This document shows positions 1 through 8,610 of a stretch of 64,000 bases of DNA, piece by piece. The stretch is taken from NCBI RefSeq assembly GCF_900103225.1, contig NZ_FNJH01000001.1, positions 618,980 through 682,979 of the forward strand, given 5' to 3'. The stretch comes from Pseudomonas congelans (lineage in GTDB: Bacteria > Pseudomonadota > Gammaproteobacteria > Pseudomonadales > Pseudomonadaceae). The position numbers and the translations under genes are program-made. The notes below the pieces were generated by a model. The model saw only the letters and a program-made list of their open reading frames with translations. It searched no databases and was not told the DNA's origin. The first letter of the stretch is position 1; each line of letters opens with the position of its first letter.

Positions 1-88
1 GTCGCTGCGACGGCCCAGTCAGGTGTTCGGGCAGGTTGATTAAGCAGCATGCTTCTTCAGCTTCGAGGCGGCTGTCAGTCCTGGCTCG

Positions 89-1051
89 TTACGCCCAGCC
101 GCTGCTGCTCAAGCCTTCTGCCTTGAACACCAGCGCCTTCAAGCCACCCTCAGCGCGAGCGTCGGGGAACTCCGGCGGGTTTTCCAGACGTTGTTCGAAG
201 CGCAGGCAAGGTGCTTCGATTGCGGTGTGCTGAATCAGAAAGTCCGGTCCCAGCGCGGGGTCGTTCATGCACGCCAGCACCGAACCGTCCTCATCCAGCA
301 ACTCCGGCAGGCGACGCAGGACGCGCTGGTAGTCCTTGTCGAGCATGAAACTGCCTTTCTGGAAGGATGGCGGGTCAATGATGATCAGGTCATAAGGGCC
401 GCAACGGGTGACCTTGGCCCAGGATTTGAACAGGTCATGGCCCAGAAAGGTCACGCGGCTGAGGTCCTGATCATTGAGGCGATGATTCTCGCGGCCGCGA
501 TTCAACGCAGCACGGGCCATGTCCAGATTCACGACGTGGTCGGCTCCACCGGCAAGGGCGGCGACCGAGAAGCCGCAGGTGTAGGCGAAGAGATTGAGGA
601 TGCGCTTGCCCTTGGCCTGAGCCTGCACCCATTCACGGCCGTAGCGCATGTCCAGAAACAGCCCGCTGTTCTGCTTTTTGCCGAAATCGACTTTGTAGCG
701 CAGGCCGTTTTCGGTGATCACCCATTCATCCACGACCTCGCCGGTCAGCCATTGCGTGGTGCTCTGTGGCAGATAGCGGTGTTGCAGCAGCAGCGTGTGA
801 GCCTGGCTCTGCTGCCACTGGGGCGTGTCGGTCAACGCGTGCAACAGCTGAGTCAATGCTGCCAGCTCGGACTCGAGAGGCTCCTTGAACACCGAGACCA
901 GCACCACGCCCTGCATCCAGTCGACGGTGATGTGCTCCAGCCCCGGCCATACACGACCACGGCCGTGAAACAGGCGGCGGGTTTCATTCGGGACGTTGTT
1001 CAACGCGTCGATCAGGTGCTGTTGCAGAATCGCGAGTGCTTCAGGGGTCAT
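89..1051 (-). CDS. Class I SAM-dependent methyltransferase (RlmI/RlmK-like)
   Basis: This 320-residue protein has a Rossmann-type methyltransferase core in its second half. The SAM-binding loop NLFAYTCGFSVAALAGGA lies near residues 150-170, an acidic strand end (NLDMARAALNRG) follows, and the catalytic-type motif IIIDPPSFQKG lies near residue 225. The DPPxF motif and the GLFLDMRYGR segment before the core match the RlmI/RlmK family of 23S rRNA cytosine/guanine methyltransferases. The N-terminal part is shorter than in RlmI and lacks an obvious PUA domain, so the substrate is uncertain; rRNA is inferred from the family. It is transcribed leftwards. The ribosome-binding site is weak, but the ATG is the first in frame. 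Confidence 0.85.
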   Translation of the reverse strand: MTPEALAILQQHLIDALNNVPNETRRLFHGRGRVWPGLEHITVDWMQGVVLVSVFKEPLESELAALTQLLHALTDTPQWQQSQAHTLLLQHRYLPQSTTQWLTGEVVDEWVITENGLRYKVDFGKKQNSGLFLDMRYGREWVQAQAKGKRILNLFAYTCGFSVAALAGGADHVVNLDMARAALNRGRENHRLNDQDLSRVTFLGHDLFKSWAKVTRCGPYDLIIIDPPSFQKGSFMLDKDYQRVLRRLPELLDEDGSVLACMNDPALGPDFLIQHTAIEAPCLRFEQRLENPPEFPDARAEGGLKALVFKAEGLSSSGWA

Positions 1052-1116
1052 GGCGCAGGTCGGTCAGGAAAAGCGGCGTATGGTAAACGTATTTCAGCAG
1101 ATGGGCATCGCAGGGT

Positions 1117-1821
1117 TCAGCGTGGCATGTATTGACGTTGCCAGCGGTGCGGGATTTTCAGCGAAACCAGCCCCAGCAATGCTGATAGGCTGCCGCTGAT
1201 CAGCAGGGCGTTGAGACCCAGGCGGTGCTCGAGTACCGCGCCTATCACGGCCCCGATGAACATACCGACCCAAGGGACCAGCTGCACGCGCCAGCCGTCT
1301 CGTCGTTCCCCCAGCATCCAGCGACCCAGGCCACGACCGAAACGCGACAGCGCGCCGGTCACGTAAGTCAGGCCGACCGGCAGCCCGTTGACCTGCTCAA
1401 CGGCGGCGTTGAGCATGCCCATTGCCAGAATGGCCCAGATCAGCGCGAGCATGTTGCTTTCCAGTGGCCATGCGGCAGCCGCACAGAGCAGCGTGGCGAT
1501 GCCCAGCAGCAAGGGTAGGGCGCGCCGCCCGCCAAGGCGCGCAACCACTACGCCCAGCGCGTTGCCGGCAATGAAAGCCAGGATTGCGAGGGTCAGACGC
1601 ACCGTCACGCTCAGGTCGCCATCACTGATGGCGACTGCGAGCCGGGTGGTGTTGCCACTCATGAACGAAACGAAATCGCCGGTTGCCATGAAGCCGATGG
1701 CGTCGGTCATGCCGGCCAGAACAGACAGGCTTGCAACCAGGCCCATGCCGACCCGGCCACGCCATTTCTGCATGTGCAGGTGCCTGGGGCTGACGCTGGA
1801 AGTGGCGGGCTGTGGCAGCAT
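1117..1821 (-). CDS. YoaK/DUF1275 family membrane protein
   Basis: A 234-residue, very hydrophobic protein with about six membrane segments. It has the DUF1275 hallmark near the first helix, a GMTDAIGF segment followed by FVSFMSGNTTRLA. The family is found in the bacterial inner membrane and has no established transport substrate. A short polar N-terminus of about 20 residues precedes the first helix. A purine-rich AGAGG stretch lies upstream of the ATG. It is an isolated leftward gene, separated by about 60 bases from the next upstream gene, which also reads leftwards. Confidence 0.85.
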   Translation of the reverse strand: MLPQPATSSVSPRHLHMQKWRGRVGMGLVASLSVLAGMTDAIGFMATGDFVSFMSGNTTRLAVAISDGDLSVTVRLTLAILAFIAGNALGVVVARLGGRRALPLLLGIATLLCAAAAWPLESNMLALIWAILAMGMLNAAVEQVNGLPVGLTYVTGALSRFGRGLGRWMLGERRDGWRVQLVPWVGMFIGAVIGAVLEHRLGLNALLISGSLSALLGLVSLKIPHRWQRQYMPR

Positions 1822-1877
1822 CGAAGGCGCCTCTGGCGCGAAGAACGCGCGACTGAACTCTACTCGGGTGCAGCGAT

Positions 1878-2105
1878 TTACAGCGGCTTGGCGCGCACGA
1901 TCCGCTTGGCCTTGACCTCATCAGCATAGGCTTTGAGCTGGTCGGCATCGCTATAAAGACGGTTGACCATCTGCAGCACTGCGGTGACATCCACATCGTT
2001 CATTTGTGAGGCGAGTTTGAGAATTTCTTCCGCCGTGTTTTCCAGGTTGGTTGCTGTCCCTTTCAGGTGTCGCTTCAGCTCCTGAGTCGACTTATTGAGC
2101 GCCAT
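1878..2105 (-). CDS. Small conserved hypothetical protein
   Basis: A 75-residue, mostly helical and charged protein with no recognisable catalytic motif. The frame is open further upstream, but the start at 2105 is preferred because AGGAA sits six bases before this ATG and the upstream extension looks non-coding. The sequence (MALNKSTQELKRHLKG, then heptad-like leucine and valine positions) could form a short helical bundle. I do not recognise a function. The gene lies between a DUF1275 gene and an FKBP gene, all on the minus strand, and may be monocistronic. Confidence 0.7.
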   Translation of the reverse strand: MALNKSTQELKRHLKGTATNLENTAEEILKLASQMNDVDVTAVLQMVNRLYSDADQLKAYADEVKAKRIVRAKPL

Positions 2106-2234
2106 ACGTGTTCCTGTGCCAAGACCTTGAATTCCATACCCGGAGCATGGCTTTTTCTGCGATAACAAGCAATCAGGCTTATACCTGTGCGTCAGGGTAT
2201 CGGCCGATTCAGGCTGATCTGCAAGGCAAGGTGC

Positions 2235-2576
2235 TCAATCGTCGCGGGTCAGCACTTCCAGCAGTTCTATTTCGAATGTCAGGTCGGCACCGGGCTTGAT
2301 GTGTGCGCCCATGCTTCTGTCGCCGTACGCCAGATGGGCGGGGACGAACAATTGACGCTTGCCGCCGACTTTCATGCCCATCAGGCCCTGATCCCAGCCC
2401 TTGATGACACGTCCTGTGCCGATCACGCACTGAAACGGCTTGCCGCGCTGGTGAGAGGAATCGAACACGGTGCCGTCTTCCAGGGTCCCGGTGTACTGCG
2501 TGGTGATCAGCGCACCCTTTACCACTGCCTTGCCCTCGCCGGGGTGCAGGTCGGTAATCTGTAATTCTTTGCTCAT
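2235..2576 (-). CDS. FKBP-type peptidyl-prolyl cis-trans isomerase
   Basis: A 113-residue single-domain FKBP. Recognisable family features are QYTGTLEDGTVFDSS near residue 40, the loop VIGTGRVIKGWDQGLMGMKVGGKRQL cut into strands near residues 62-85, and the C-terminal AHLAYGDR...IKPGADLTFEIELLEV. The active-site aromatic residues (Y, F, W) are present. There is no signal peptide, so it is probably cytoplasmic, catalysing proline isomerisation during folding. The start at 2576 is chosen over an upstream ATG because GGAAG lies seven bases before it. Confidence 0.92.
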   Translation of the reverse strand: MSKELQITDLHPGEGKAVVKGALITTQYTGTLEDGTVFDSSHQRGKPFQCVIGTGRVIKGWDQGLMGMKVGGKRQLFVPAHLAYGDRSMGAHIKPGADLTFEIELLEVLTRDD

Positions 2577-2674
2577 TGCGATGCTTCCGGTTGCTGAGCG
2601 CTCTGTCATTGGCGCGAGCGGGCTTTCTCGCAGAAAAGCCGCTTCATGACAAGCCGCCTCATGGCAAACCGGTG

Positions 2675-2710
2675 GAAACGAAAACGGAGGAAGCTTTCGC
2701 TTCCCCCGTT
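2675..2710 (-). terminator. Intrinsic terminator of the small membrane protein gene
   Basis: On the minus strand a 12-base stem with one mismatch (AACGGGGGAAGC / GCTTCCTCCGTT, loop GAAA) is followed by TTTTCGTTT. It lies 20 bases after the stop at 2730. Confidence 0.6.
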
Positions 2711-2729
2711 CAGTCGAACCCGGTGCCTG

Positions 2730-3011
2730 TCAGAGATTCTGCGAGCTGACCACCATGGCCTGCGCGATATTCTCTTTCTGCTCCTGAGTGAAGCCGTCCC
2801 AGATATTGGTCTTGGCGTAGTAGCCCAGGCCCGCCAGACAATAAAGGCTGAGGGTCAGAACGATGACGATCGAAACAAAGGTCCAGCGGCCTTCGTCATC
2901 GTTTTCACGGGTGAAGCTGCGCGAATAGTTGTCCTCTGCGCTACGGAAGAACAGCGCGGACGACAGACGCTTGAGCCACTGGAACAAATGAACAACAACG
3001 ATGCGCAACAT
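2730..3011 (-). CDS. Small single-pass membrane protein, unknown function
   Basis: A 93-residue protein with a basic N-terminal amphipathic region and one clear membrane helix (WTFVSIVIVLTLSLYCLAGLGYY, residues about 43-66), followed by a short polar tail ending QENIAQAMVVSSQNL-like. The ATG has GAGG nine bases upstream. No family is recognised, though similar small inner-membrane proteins are common in pseudomonads. An intrinsic terminator follows the gene, and an orphan hairpin lies upstream of it at 3094-3112. Confidence 0.65.
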   Translation of the reverse strand: MLRIVVVHLFQWLKRLSSALFFRSAEDNYSRSFTRENDDEGRWTFVSIVIVLTLSLYCLAGLGYYAKTNIWDGFTQEQKENIAQAMVVSSQNL

Positions 3012-3087
3012 GGGTAAATCACCTCAAAGGTTAAGAAAACGGGTTGCCGGGATGCCCTCAGGGGCATCGGATGCAAAAGCTGAAAAC

Positions 3088-3122
3088 GAAAAAAGCCCGT
3101 CTATGACGGGCTTTCTTTTTAT
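3088..3122. terminator. Bidirectional intrinsic terminator with no obvious gene to serve
   Basis: A perfect 8-base stem (AGCCCGTC / GACGGGCT, loop TAT) is flanked by an A-run on the left and TTCTTTTT on the right, so it could work on either strand. It lies upstream of the leftward gene starting at 3011. No gene reads into it from the right for more than 500 bases. Confidence 0.65.
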
Positions 3123-3654
3123 GATTCTGTTCAGGCGAGCAGTGAAGGGCGACGTGAAACGGATCGCGAGAGGCACTGCGCATGCATGACGTTATGGAAA
3201 CATTTTAAAACAAATGAATGGGCGCATCTACCCGCGCCATTCTGTTGTCAGACAACTGGTAGTGCCTGGAGGTGTGACAAAACGTCGCTCTGCGTTTATT
3301 TGCCGAGCAGTAAGGAGTCTGATCATTGGTCAAGTCTTGTAATACTTTGCCATCGTACGAAACATCTATGGGTATTGTAGGATCAACGCCCGTATTAATT
3401 TTCAGGACTGTATGAATACCCTTCAGGAGCCTCCGAGTTGTCCTCCCATCGCTGATGGCTGGCCGGCGATTTCACCGTTGCCTAGCAGACCGCTTCATTC
3501 GCACGTATCTCTACTTGACCTCTTGCACTGCATGGATTCCGGCAGACCCTCGCGTCCTGACGCTGCAACGCCATGCCTGACGTTCAGCCATGGCGTCTGG
3601 TCTACAGTGACCAATACCAACCCCTGCCATTTTTATCGTGAGGCTGCATAAACC
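3123..3654. other. Gene-free region upstream of the TerC gene, with an operator-like palindrome
   Basis: No convincing coding sequence is visible here. The stretch is AT-rich compared with its surroundings. It contains a perfect odd-centred inverted repeat, GTTGTCAGACAAC, at 3244-3256, of the kind bound by FadR-subfamily GntR regulators. A weaker partial palindrome (GTCTGATCATTGGTCAAG) lies near 3316-3333. I looked for a yybP-ykoY manganese riboswitch upstream of the TerC gene and saw none of its conserved blocks. Confidence 0.45.
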
Positions 3655-5223
3655 ATGGAATGGATCGCTGATCCCACGGCATGGCTTGGCCTGCTGACCC
3701 TTATCGTGCTGGAACTGGTGCTGGGCATCGACAACCTGGTGTTCATCGCCATCCTGGCGGACAAACTGCCTCCTGAACAACGTGACAAGGCGCGCGTCAT
3801 CGGCCTGTCGCTGGCGTTGATCATGCGCCTTGGCCTGCTGGCGAGCATCTCGTGGATGGTGACCCTGACCGAGCCGTTGTTCGAGGTGTTCGGCAAGACG
3901 TTCTCCGGTCGCGACCTGATCATGCTGTTTGGTGGTGTGTTCCTGCTGTTCAAGGCCACCATGGAACTGCACGAGCGGCTGGAAGGCCATGTCGCCCAGC
4001 GCGCCGGTAATGCGGGCTACGCGCTGTTCTGGCCTATCGTTGCGCAGATTGTCGTACTGGACGCGGTGTTCTCGCTGGATGCGGTGATTACCGCCGTCGG
4101 TATGGTCGAGCACCTGTCGGTGATGATGATCGCGGTGATCTTCTCCATCGGCCTGATGATGATTGCCAGCAAGCCGCTGACCAAATTCGTCAACAGCCGC
4201 CCGACGGTGATCATGCTGTGTCTGGGCTTCCTGATGATGATCGGTTTCAGCCTGACTGCCGAAGGCCTGGGGTTCCATATTCCCAAGGGCTATCTGTATG
4301 CGGCCATCGGCTTCTCGATCCTCATTGAAGTGTTCAACCAGATCGCCCGCAAGCGCAGCAAGAAGTCGGCCCATGGTCACCTGCCGCGCCGCGAGCGAGC
4401 AGCACACGCGGTGATGCGCCTGTTGGGCGGTCGCAAGCTGGAGTCTGGTGACGTCGATGAGGAAATCACCGACATGCTGGATGGTGAAAGCAGCGAACCG
4501 GTGTTCGACCGTCGTGAGCGCGTGATGATCAGCGGCGTACTGCAGCTGGCAGAGCGGCCGATTCGCACGGTGATGACGCCGAGGGCGGAAGTCGACTGTA
4601 TCGACCTGAACGACAGCGCCGAGAAGATCCGTCTGAAACTGATGCACTCGTCCTACTCGCGTCTGCCGCTGATTGGCGAGCGCGGTATCGATGAGCCGCT
4701 GGGCTTCGTGCACAAGAAAGAGTTGTTCAAGGAGTTGTTATCCGGCAACGAGCCCGACTTGAAGCTGATGTCGCGCAAGGCAATCAACCTGCTGGAAAGC
4801 TTCACCATCCTCAATGCCCTGGAACAGATGCGCAAGGAATCGACGCACATCGCCTTTGTGGTCAACGAGTTTGGTGACTTCATCGGCGTGTTGAGCATGA
4901 CCGACATTCTCGAGTCCATCGCCGGCCAACTGCCTGACGCCAGCGAAGTGGAAGGCCCGGACATCGTCGAGCAGGGTGAGGACTTCGTGGTATCGGGTGC
5001 CTTGAACCTGAGCCTGATTCGCGAGCGCACCGGCTTCCAGGCCAAGGCGACCGAGGATTATCAGACCCTGGCCGGACTGGTCATGAGCCTGCTGGATCGC
5101 CTGCCGTCTACCGGCGACAGCCTCAGCTGGCAGGGCTGGAACCTGCACGTCGTCGGCGTGGAAGAGCGCCGCGTGACTCGGGTGTTGCTGCAGAAACAGC
5201 CCGACATGGGTTCTGGCAAATAA
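3655..5223 (+). CDS. TerC family membrane protein with CBS and CorC/HlyC domains
   Basis: A 522-residue three-part protein. Residues 1-220 form a TerC/Alx-type membrane domain with about seven helices and the intramembrane acidic motifs [12 protein letters not shown] and [13 protein letters not shown] that characterise this metal-efflux superfamily. Residues about 290-415 are a CBS pair (from [15 protein letters not shown] to [15 protein letters not shown]). Residues 425-515 match the CorC/HlyC transporter-associated domain. The layout is that of E. coli YoaE/YegH. A manganese or other cation export role is inferred from TerC relatives. It is monocistronic and ends in a strong terminator. Confidence 0.9.
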   Translation: MEWIADPTAWLGLLTLIVLELVLGIDNLVFIAILADKLPPEQRDKARVIGLSLALIMRLGLLASISWMVTLTEPLFEVFGKTFSGRDLIMLFGGVFLLFKATMELHERLEGHVAQRAGNAGYALFWPIVAQIVVLDAVFSLDAVITAVGMVEHLSVMMIAVIFSIGLMMIASKPLTKFVNSRPTVIMLCLGFLMMIGFSLTAEGLGFHIPKGYLYAAIGFSILIEVFNQIARKRSKKSAHGHLPRRERAAHAVMRLLGGRKLESGDVDEEITDMLDGESSEPVFDRRERVMISGVLQLAERPIRTVMTPRAEVDCIDLNDSAEKIRLKLMHSSYSRLPLIGERGIDEPLGFVHKKELFKELLSGNEPDLKLMSRKAINLLESFTILNALEQMRKESTHIAFVVNEFGDFIGVLSMTDILESIAGQLPDASEVEGPDIVEQGEDFVVSGALNLSLIRERTGFQAKATEDYQTLAGLVMSLLDRLPSTGDSLSWQGWNLHVVGVEERRVTRVLLQKQPDMGSGK

Positions 5224-5243
5224 GCACCGAGCTGTAATGCAAC

Positions 5244-5278
5244 ACGGGGCCTGCTCATGGTGAGCAGGCCCCGTTTTC
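5244..5278 (+). terminator. Intrinsic terminator after the TerC gene
   Basis: A perfect 14-base stem (ACGGGGCCTGCTCA / TGAGCAGGCCCCGT, loop TGG) followed by TTTTC. It lies 21 bases after the stop codon, between convergent genes. Confidence 0.9.
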
Positions 5279-5293
5279 ATGCGCGCGTCATGC

Positions 5294-5869
5294 TTATTTT
5301 CGACGCGGACGCGACACCACGGATTCGATATTCTTGCGGCCGATCAGTTTGGGCTGCGCAGGCTCTTTGGCCACCGGCTCATCAGCCAGCCACTTGAACA
5401 TCACCAGACAATCCACCAAGCCCAATCGGGCGTGACGATAAGCCTTGGGCAACCGCCCGACCGTCTCGAAACCCAGCTTGCTCCACAACCCGACCGCCAC
5501 CTCATTGCTGGCGACCACCGAATTGAACTGCATCGCCAGGAACCCGCTGTCGCGCGCCAGTTGCTGCGAGTGCTCACACATCAACCGCGCCACACCGCGC
5601 CCCCGCGCCGCGTCCGTCACCATATAGCCACAGTTGCAGACATGATTACCCGGGCCTGCCGCATTGGCCTTCAGGTAATAACTGCCCAACAGCTGGCCAT
5701 CTTCCTCGGCAATCAACGTGTGCAATGGCGCCGTCATCCACAGATCGCGGCCATGCTCTTGAGTGAGGGCAGGGTCGTAGGCATAGGTTTCCTGAGCGAT
5801 GACGACAGCCTGAAAGGTGGGCCAGAAGCGCTCGAAATCTTCCGGTGTCATGGGGCGGATCTGGATCAT
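5294..5869 (-). CDS. GNAT family N-acetyltransferase
   Basis: A 191-residue GNAT protein. The acetyl-CoA-binding signature is seen as CNCGYMVTDAARGRGVARLMCEHS near residues 75-100, with the expected R/Q-x-x-G-x-G/A arrangement (ARGRGVA). A following strand gives AMQFNSVVASNEVAVGLWSKLGFETVGRLP, the usual C-terminal half of the fold. The substrate is unknown. A basic tail (KLIGRKNIESVVSRPRRK) extends beyond the domain. It faces the TerC gene tail to tail and marks the left border of the AT-rich accessory region. Confidence 0.88.
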   Translation of the reverse strand: MIQIRPMTPEDFERFWPTFQAVVIAQETYAYDPALTQEHGRDLWMTAPLHTLIAEEDGQLLGSYYLKANAAGPGNHVCNCGYMVTDAARGRGVARLMCEHSQQLARDSGFLAMQFNSVVASNEVAVGLWSKLGFETVGRLPKAYRHARLGLVDCLVMFKWLADEPVAKEPAQPKLIGRKNIESVVSRPRRK

Positions 5870-6285
5870 GGTGAGGCCTTGGTGAGTTCGAGACTAAATT
5901 ATCGGTGATTTATAAAATGTGACGATTCTATCACCTCGCTCGCTTAGTCGGGCATGCAGCGCCGTTAAGCCTCCAATGAACGGCGATGAGTTGAAAGATG
6001 ATGCTATGACCAACGCGCTCCCTCCCCTCAGGTAAACGCTCCATAGCTTTTATTTTTCCTGGACTGCTAAAAGTCTATGCGACTGAATGCTTTATTTGTA
6101 CGCTCCATGTGGTTTTCTTCTAAGAGGAAATCTGGCATATTTGGTATCTGGTCGAAAGCTAAAGTAATATAATTATTAAAAGAGCTTGTATGTTAAGAAT
6201 AGTTTTTGTGGGTGAGAGTGGCGGGTAACTAGTTTCATTTTATGAATATATAAATATATATTTATTACTACAAGGATAAGTAGAA
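5870..6285. other. AT-rich leader region of the defence-like operon
   Basis: No gene is seen in these 416 bases. Composition changes sharply: the half nearest the PtuA-like gene is strongly AT-rich, with runs such as AATATATAAATATATA before the ribosome-binding site AAGGATAAG. A 16-base segment at 6174-6189 is repeated exactly at 6431-6446, inside the Walker A region of the ATPase gene. No reverse transcriptase gene or obvious retron-like RNA is present. Confidence 0.4.
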
Positions 6286-7623
6286 ATGCCTTTTGTACAC
6301 AAATTGAGCTTTAGTGATTGGAGTGGCAGATTAAAAGAGGTGGTTTTTTCGTCGCCTCAAGATTCTTTAAAGGAGAAAGGATTTCACACAACTATAATTA
6401 CCGGGCAAAATGGATCTCATAAGAGTACTATATTAAAAGAGCTTGTTTCAGCGATTGTATTAATTGATGGGGAAGCTAAAATTCAATATGGTGCGCACTC
6501 TAATTTCTCTCCCCATGTGATTTGTGTCTCGGGTTCTGTCGCGGACCGGTTTCCACTCAAGGAAAAGCCTGGTGGAGGGAGTACCGAGTTTGATGTGCCG
6601 GATTATGTGTATTTAGGGCAGCGAGTTGGTCCAAATCTACTCAGTAAAAAAAGACCTTTAGAAACTCTTCTGATTTCTGCACTTGATAATAGAAAAGGAG
6701 ATAGATATAAATGGGGCTTTTTCAGGAAGGCTCATCAGTTTGCCGGAATAAAGATGTCAGTAAAGTTTGAGCTAGCTATAGAGCGCGCTTTTTCAGAAGA
6801 TAGTTTTCACTTAAGGGATGCGATAGTTGAAAGAACTATTGGGAGAGGCAGTGAGCGTGGCGCGCCTATGCGTCGTTTATCTCCAAGCACAGCTAAGTGG
6901 CTGTTGAATGAATTTTCGGATAGGGATTTCGAGGATTTTGAAAGGTTTCTTGATAATGGGCGAAAAAGAGTAACGGTTTTACTCAGCGACAATGGTGCTA
7001 TCTGTGAGTCGATTCCTATTGCAATGCTCCGATTAGGGCTGCTTGCTGATGTAGTTGGCCTCAAGGATGTGTTGGTTAGATCAAGTATAAATAATTCAGA
7101 GTTCTCTATATATGAATTGAGCTCTGGAGAATACCATATGTACTCCAGTATTCTTGGAGTGGGATTTGGCGTAGAGGACTCTTCTATAGTATTAATAGAT
7201 GAGCCCGAAAATAGTTTGCATCCGCAATGGCAACAAGATTTTATGAGTGCTGTTTTTGATATAGGATCGCAGGGGTTGGCGCTGGGGCATATTATAATAT
7301 GTACACATTCCCCATTAATAGTAGGTGCAGCGCCAGAAGGCGCTACAATAATTGATTTGAAAAATGAAGTTGCGCCTTCAGAGTCCTCCACTTTTGGCGG
7401 ATCTTCAGATGAAATATTATTGTCGCAGTTTGGTTTAGCGTCTAGTCGTAACCGTGTCGTTGTTGACATCATACAGCGCGCTGTTTCCCTTGTTGAACGG
7501 GGGGATTTTGGTGGCGAGGAGTTTGATTTAATGAAGCCAGTATTAGCTTCGTTGAGAGAGAAAATGAGGCCTCATGATCCTATTATGCAAATATTAGATG
7601 CACTGTTAGAGGAAGCTGAATAA
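6286..7623 (+). CDS. PtuA-like ABC/SMC-type ATPase of a Septu-like defence pair
   Basis: A 445-residue ATP-binding protein of the AAA_21/OLD-like ABC ATPase group. Visible motifs are a P-loop at about residues 44-52 (GQNGSHKST), an ABC signature-like LSSGE near residue 285, a Walker B SIVLIDEPENSLHPQW near residues 302-317, and a switch histidine in IICTHSPLI. The P-loop is odd: the usually invariant glycine before the lysine is histidine. Size and partner match PtuA of Septu, where the ATPase works with an HNH nuclease against phage. Codon use is AT-rich, unlike flanking genes, suggesting transfer. The stop overlaps the next start (TAATG), implying coupled translation. Confidence 0.75.
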   Translation: MPFVHKLSFSDWSGRLKEVVFSSPQDSLKEKGFHTTIITGQNGSHKSTILKELVSAIVLIDGEAKIQYGAHSNFSPHVICVSGSVADRFPLKEKPGGGSTEFDVPDYVYLGQRVGPNLLSKKRPLETLLISALDNRKGDRYKWGFFRKAHQFAGIKMSVKFELAIERAFSEDSFHLRDAIVERTIGRGSERGAPMRRLSPSTAKWLLNEFSDRDFEDFERFLDNGRKRVTVLLSDNGAICESIPIAMLRLGLLADVVGLKDVLVRSSINNSEFSIYELSSGEYHMYSSILGVGFGVEDSSIVLIDEPENSLHPQWQQDFMSAVFDIGSQGLALGHIIICTHSPLIVGAAPEGATIIDLKNEVAPSESSTFGGSSDEILLSQFGLASSRNRVVVDIIQRAVSLVERGDFGGEEFDLMKPVLASLREKMRPHDPIMQILDALLEEAE

Positions 7624-8345
7624 TGAATATTGGTTACGATAGAATTGCGCCTTCACCTAGCTATCCCATAGGGACTACGAAGTTGGATTATCTAGGCTTT
7701 GAGTGGGGTGATCAGCATAATATTATTAAGGACTTTAAAAGTGAGCTGAAAAAAAGTTTGAGAGAGGCGCAGAGAGGTAGATGCGCTTATTGTCGAAGAA
7801 CTCTGTATGATGATATTTCAACTCATATGGAGCATTTTGTAGAGAAAAGACAGTACGTTAGCTATACGTTTGAGATTCTAAATATTTCGCTCTCTTGCGG
7901 CACCTGCAATACTCAAAAAAATGCTTACCATAGCTCCTTCAATAGCATGCTTAAGAAAAGAGCTGAACGTCACAAAAAAGCTCCTATTACTCGTTGCCCT
8001 ACTTTATCACGCGAAATTGCCAGTGGTAATCCTTTTCCAAATACCGCTGATCAGTATCGATGGGTACACCCCCATTTCGATCTCTATTCAGAAAATATTA
8101 CAATCGACAAAGGATGGATATTTGTAGGCTCAAGTATCAAGGGGGCTCGTACTATTTCAGGTCTTAAGCTAAATGCGTTGGCGGCGATTGAAAAGAGAGC
8201 TCTTGACGAGCGTTTAAGTATGAGAGGAGGTTTGCTTTCAACACTGGTTTGCGCACTTTCGGAAATGAGTCATCATCGTGCTGACGAAATTGCCGGCGTG
8301 GTTGTTAAAGTATTACGTCGTCGACGTGCCTCTGTTTTACGTTAG
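7623..8345 (+). CDS. PtuB-like HNH endonuclease of a Septu-like defence pair
   Basis: A 240-residue protein with an HNH nuclease fold near residues 50-110. A first zinc-binding pair is seen in RCAYCRRTLY, the histidine-containing core in HMEHFVEKRQ, and a second pair in LSCGTCNTQKNAYH. This pattern matches the TIGR02646/PtuB family, the nuclease of Septu and of the retron Ec78 effector pair. No retron RNA or reverse transcriptase is nearby, so a stand-alone Septu-like system is the better reading. It starts on the last base of the ATPase stop codon. Composition is AT-rich like its partner. Confidence 0.75.
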   Translation: MNIGYDRIAPSPSYPIGTTKLDYLGFEWGDQHNIIKDFKSELKKSLREAQRGRCAYCRRTLYDDISTHMEHFVEKRQYVSYTFEILNISLSCGTCNTQKNAYHSSFNSMLKKRAERHKKAPITRCPTLSREIASGNPFPNTADQYRWVHPHFDLYSENITIDKGWIFVGSSIKGARTISGLKLNALAAIEKRALDERLSMRGGLLSTLVCALSEMSHHRADEIAGVVVKVLRRRRASVLR

Positions 8346-8610
8346 CGATGTTAGAGTCAGGCTTGAATGGTATTTAATATCTCCTATCATATTTTCGAGT
8401 TTATGATGAGGTGGTAGGGGATAAATATACATTTTAAGCCCTTTTGGAAAAAGTAAATGTGAATTAATGGGTTTGCCTAAAATCATTTCAGGTTGCTACT
8501 TCGCGTCTTTTAGATGTCTCGCGCTCAAATACGTTATTGAAATACCTCTTTGTTGAGCTTTGGATTGTTGAAATAAACTTTAGATGCGTTGCGTCTTATG
8601 GCGTGAAGAG
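8346..8610. other. AT-rich spacer between convergent genes
   Basis: No gene, strong terminator or clear repeat is seen between the HNH gene and the convergent cysteine-hydrolase gene. The composition stays AT-rich, so it belongs to the same acquired segment. Confidence 0.4.

Noticed and set aside
1..88. Possible gene end at the left edge
   Set aside because: No reading frame with recognisable sequence could be supported in these 88 bases.
3123..3654. yybP-ykoY manganese riboswitch before the TerC gene
   Set aside because: The conserved sequence blocks of that riboswitch class were not found on the plus strand.
3511..4713. A 400-codon minus-strand open frame
   Set aside because: It is antisense to the TerC gene, with a histidine/glutamine-rich low-complexity product typical of shadow frames in GC-rich DNA.
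5870..6285. Retron RNA/reverse transcriptase linked to the PtuAB-like pair
   Set aside because: No reverse transcriptase gene is within the AT-rich segment and no retron-like paired repeats were seen.
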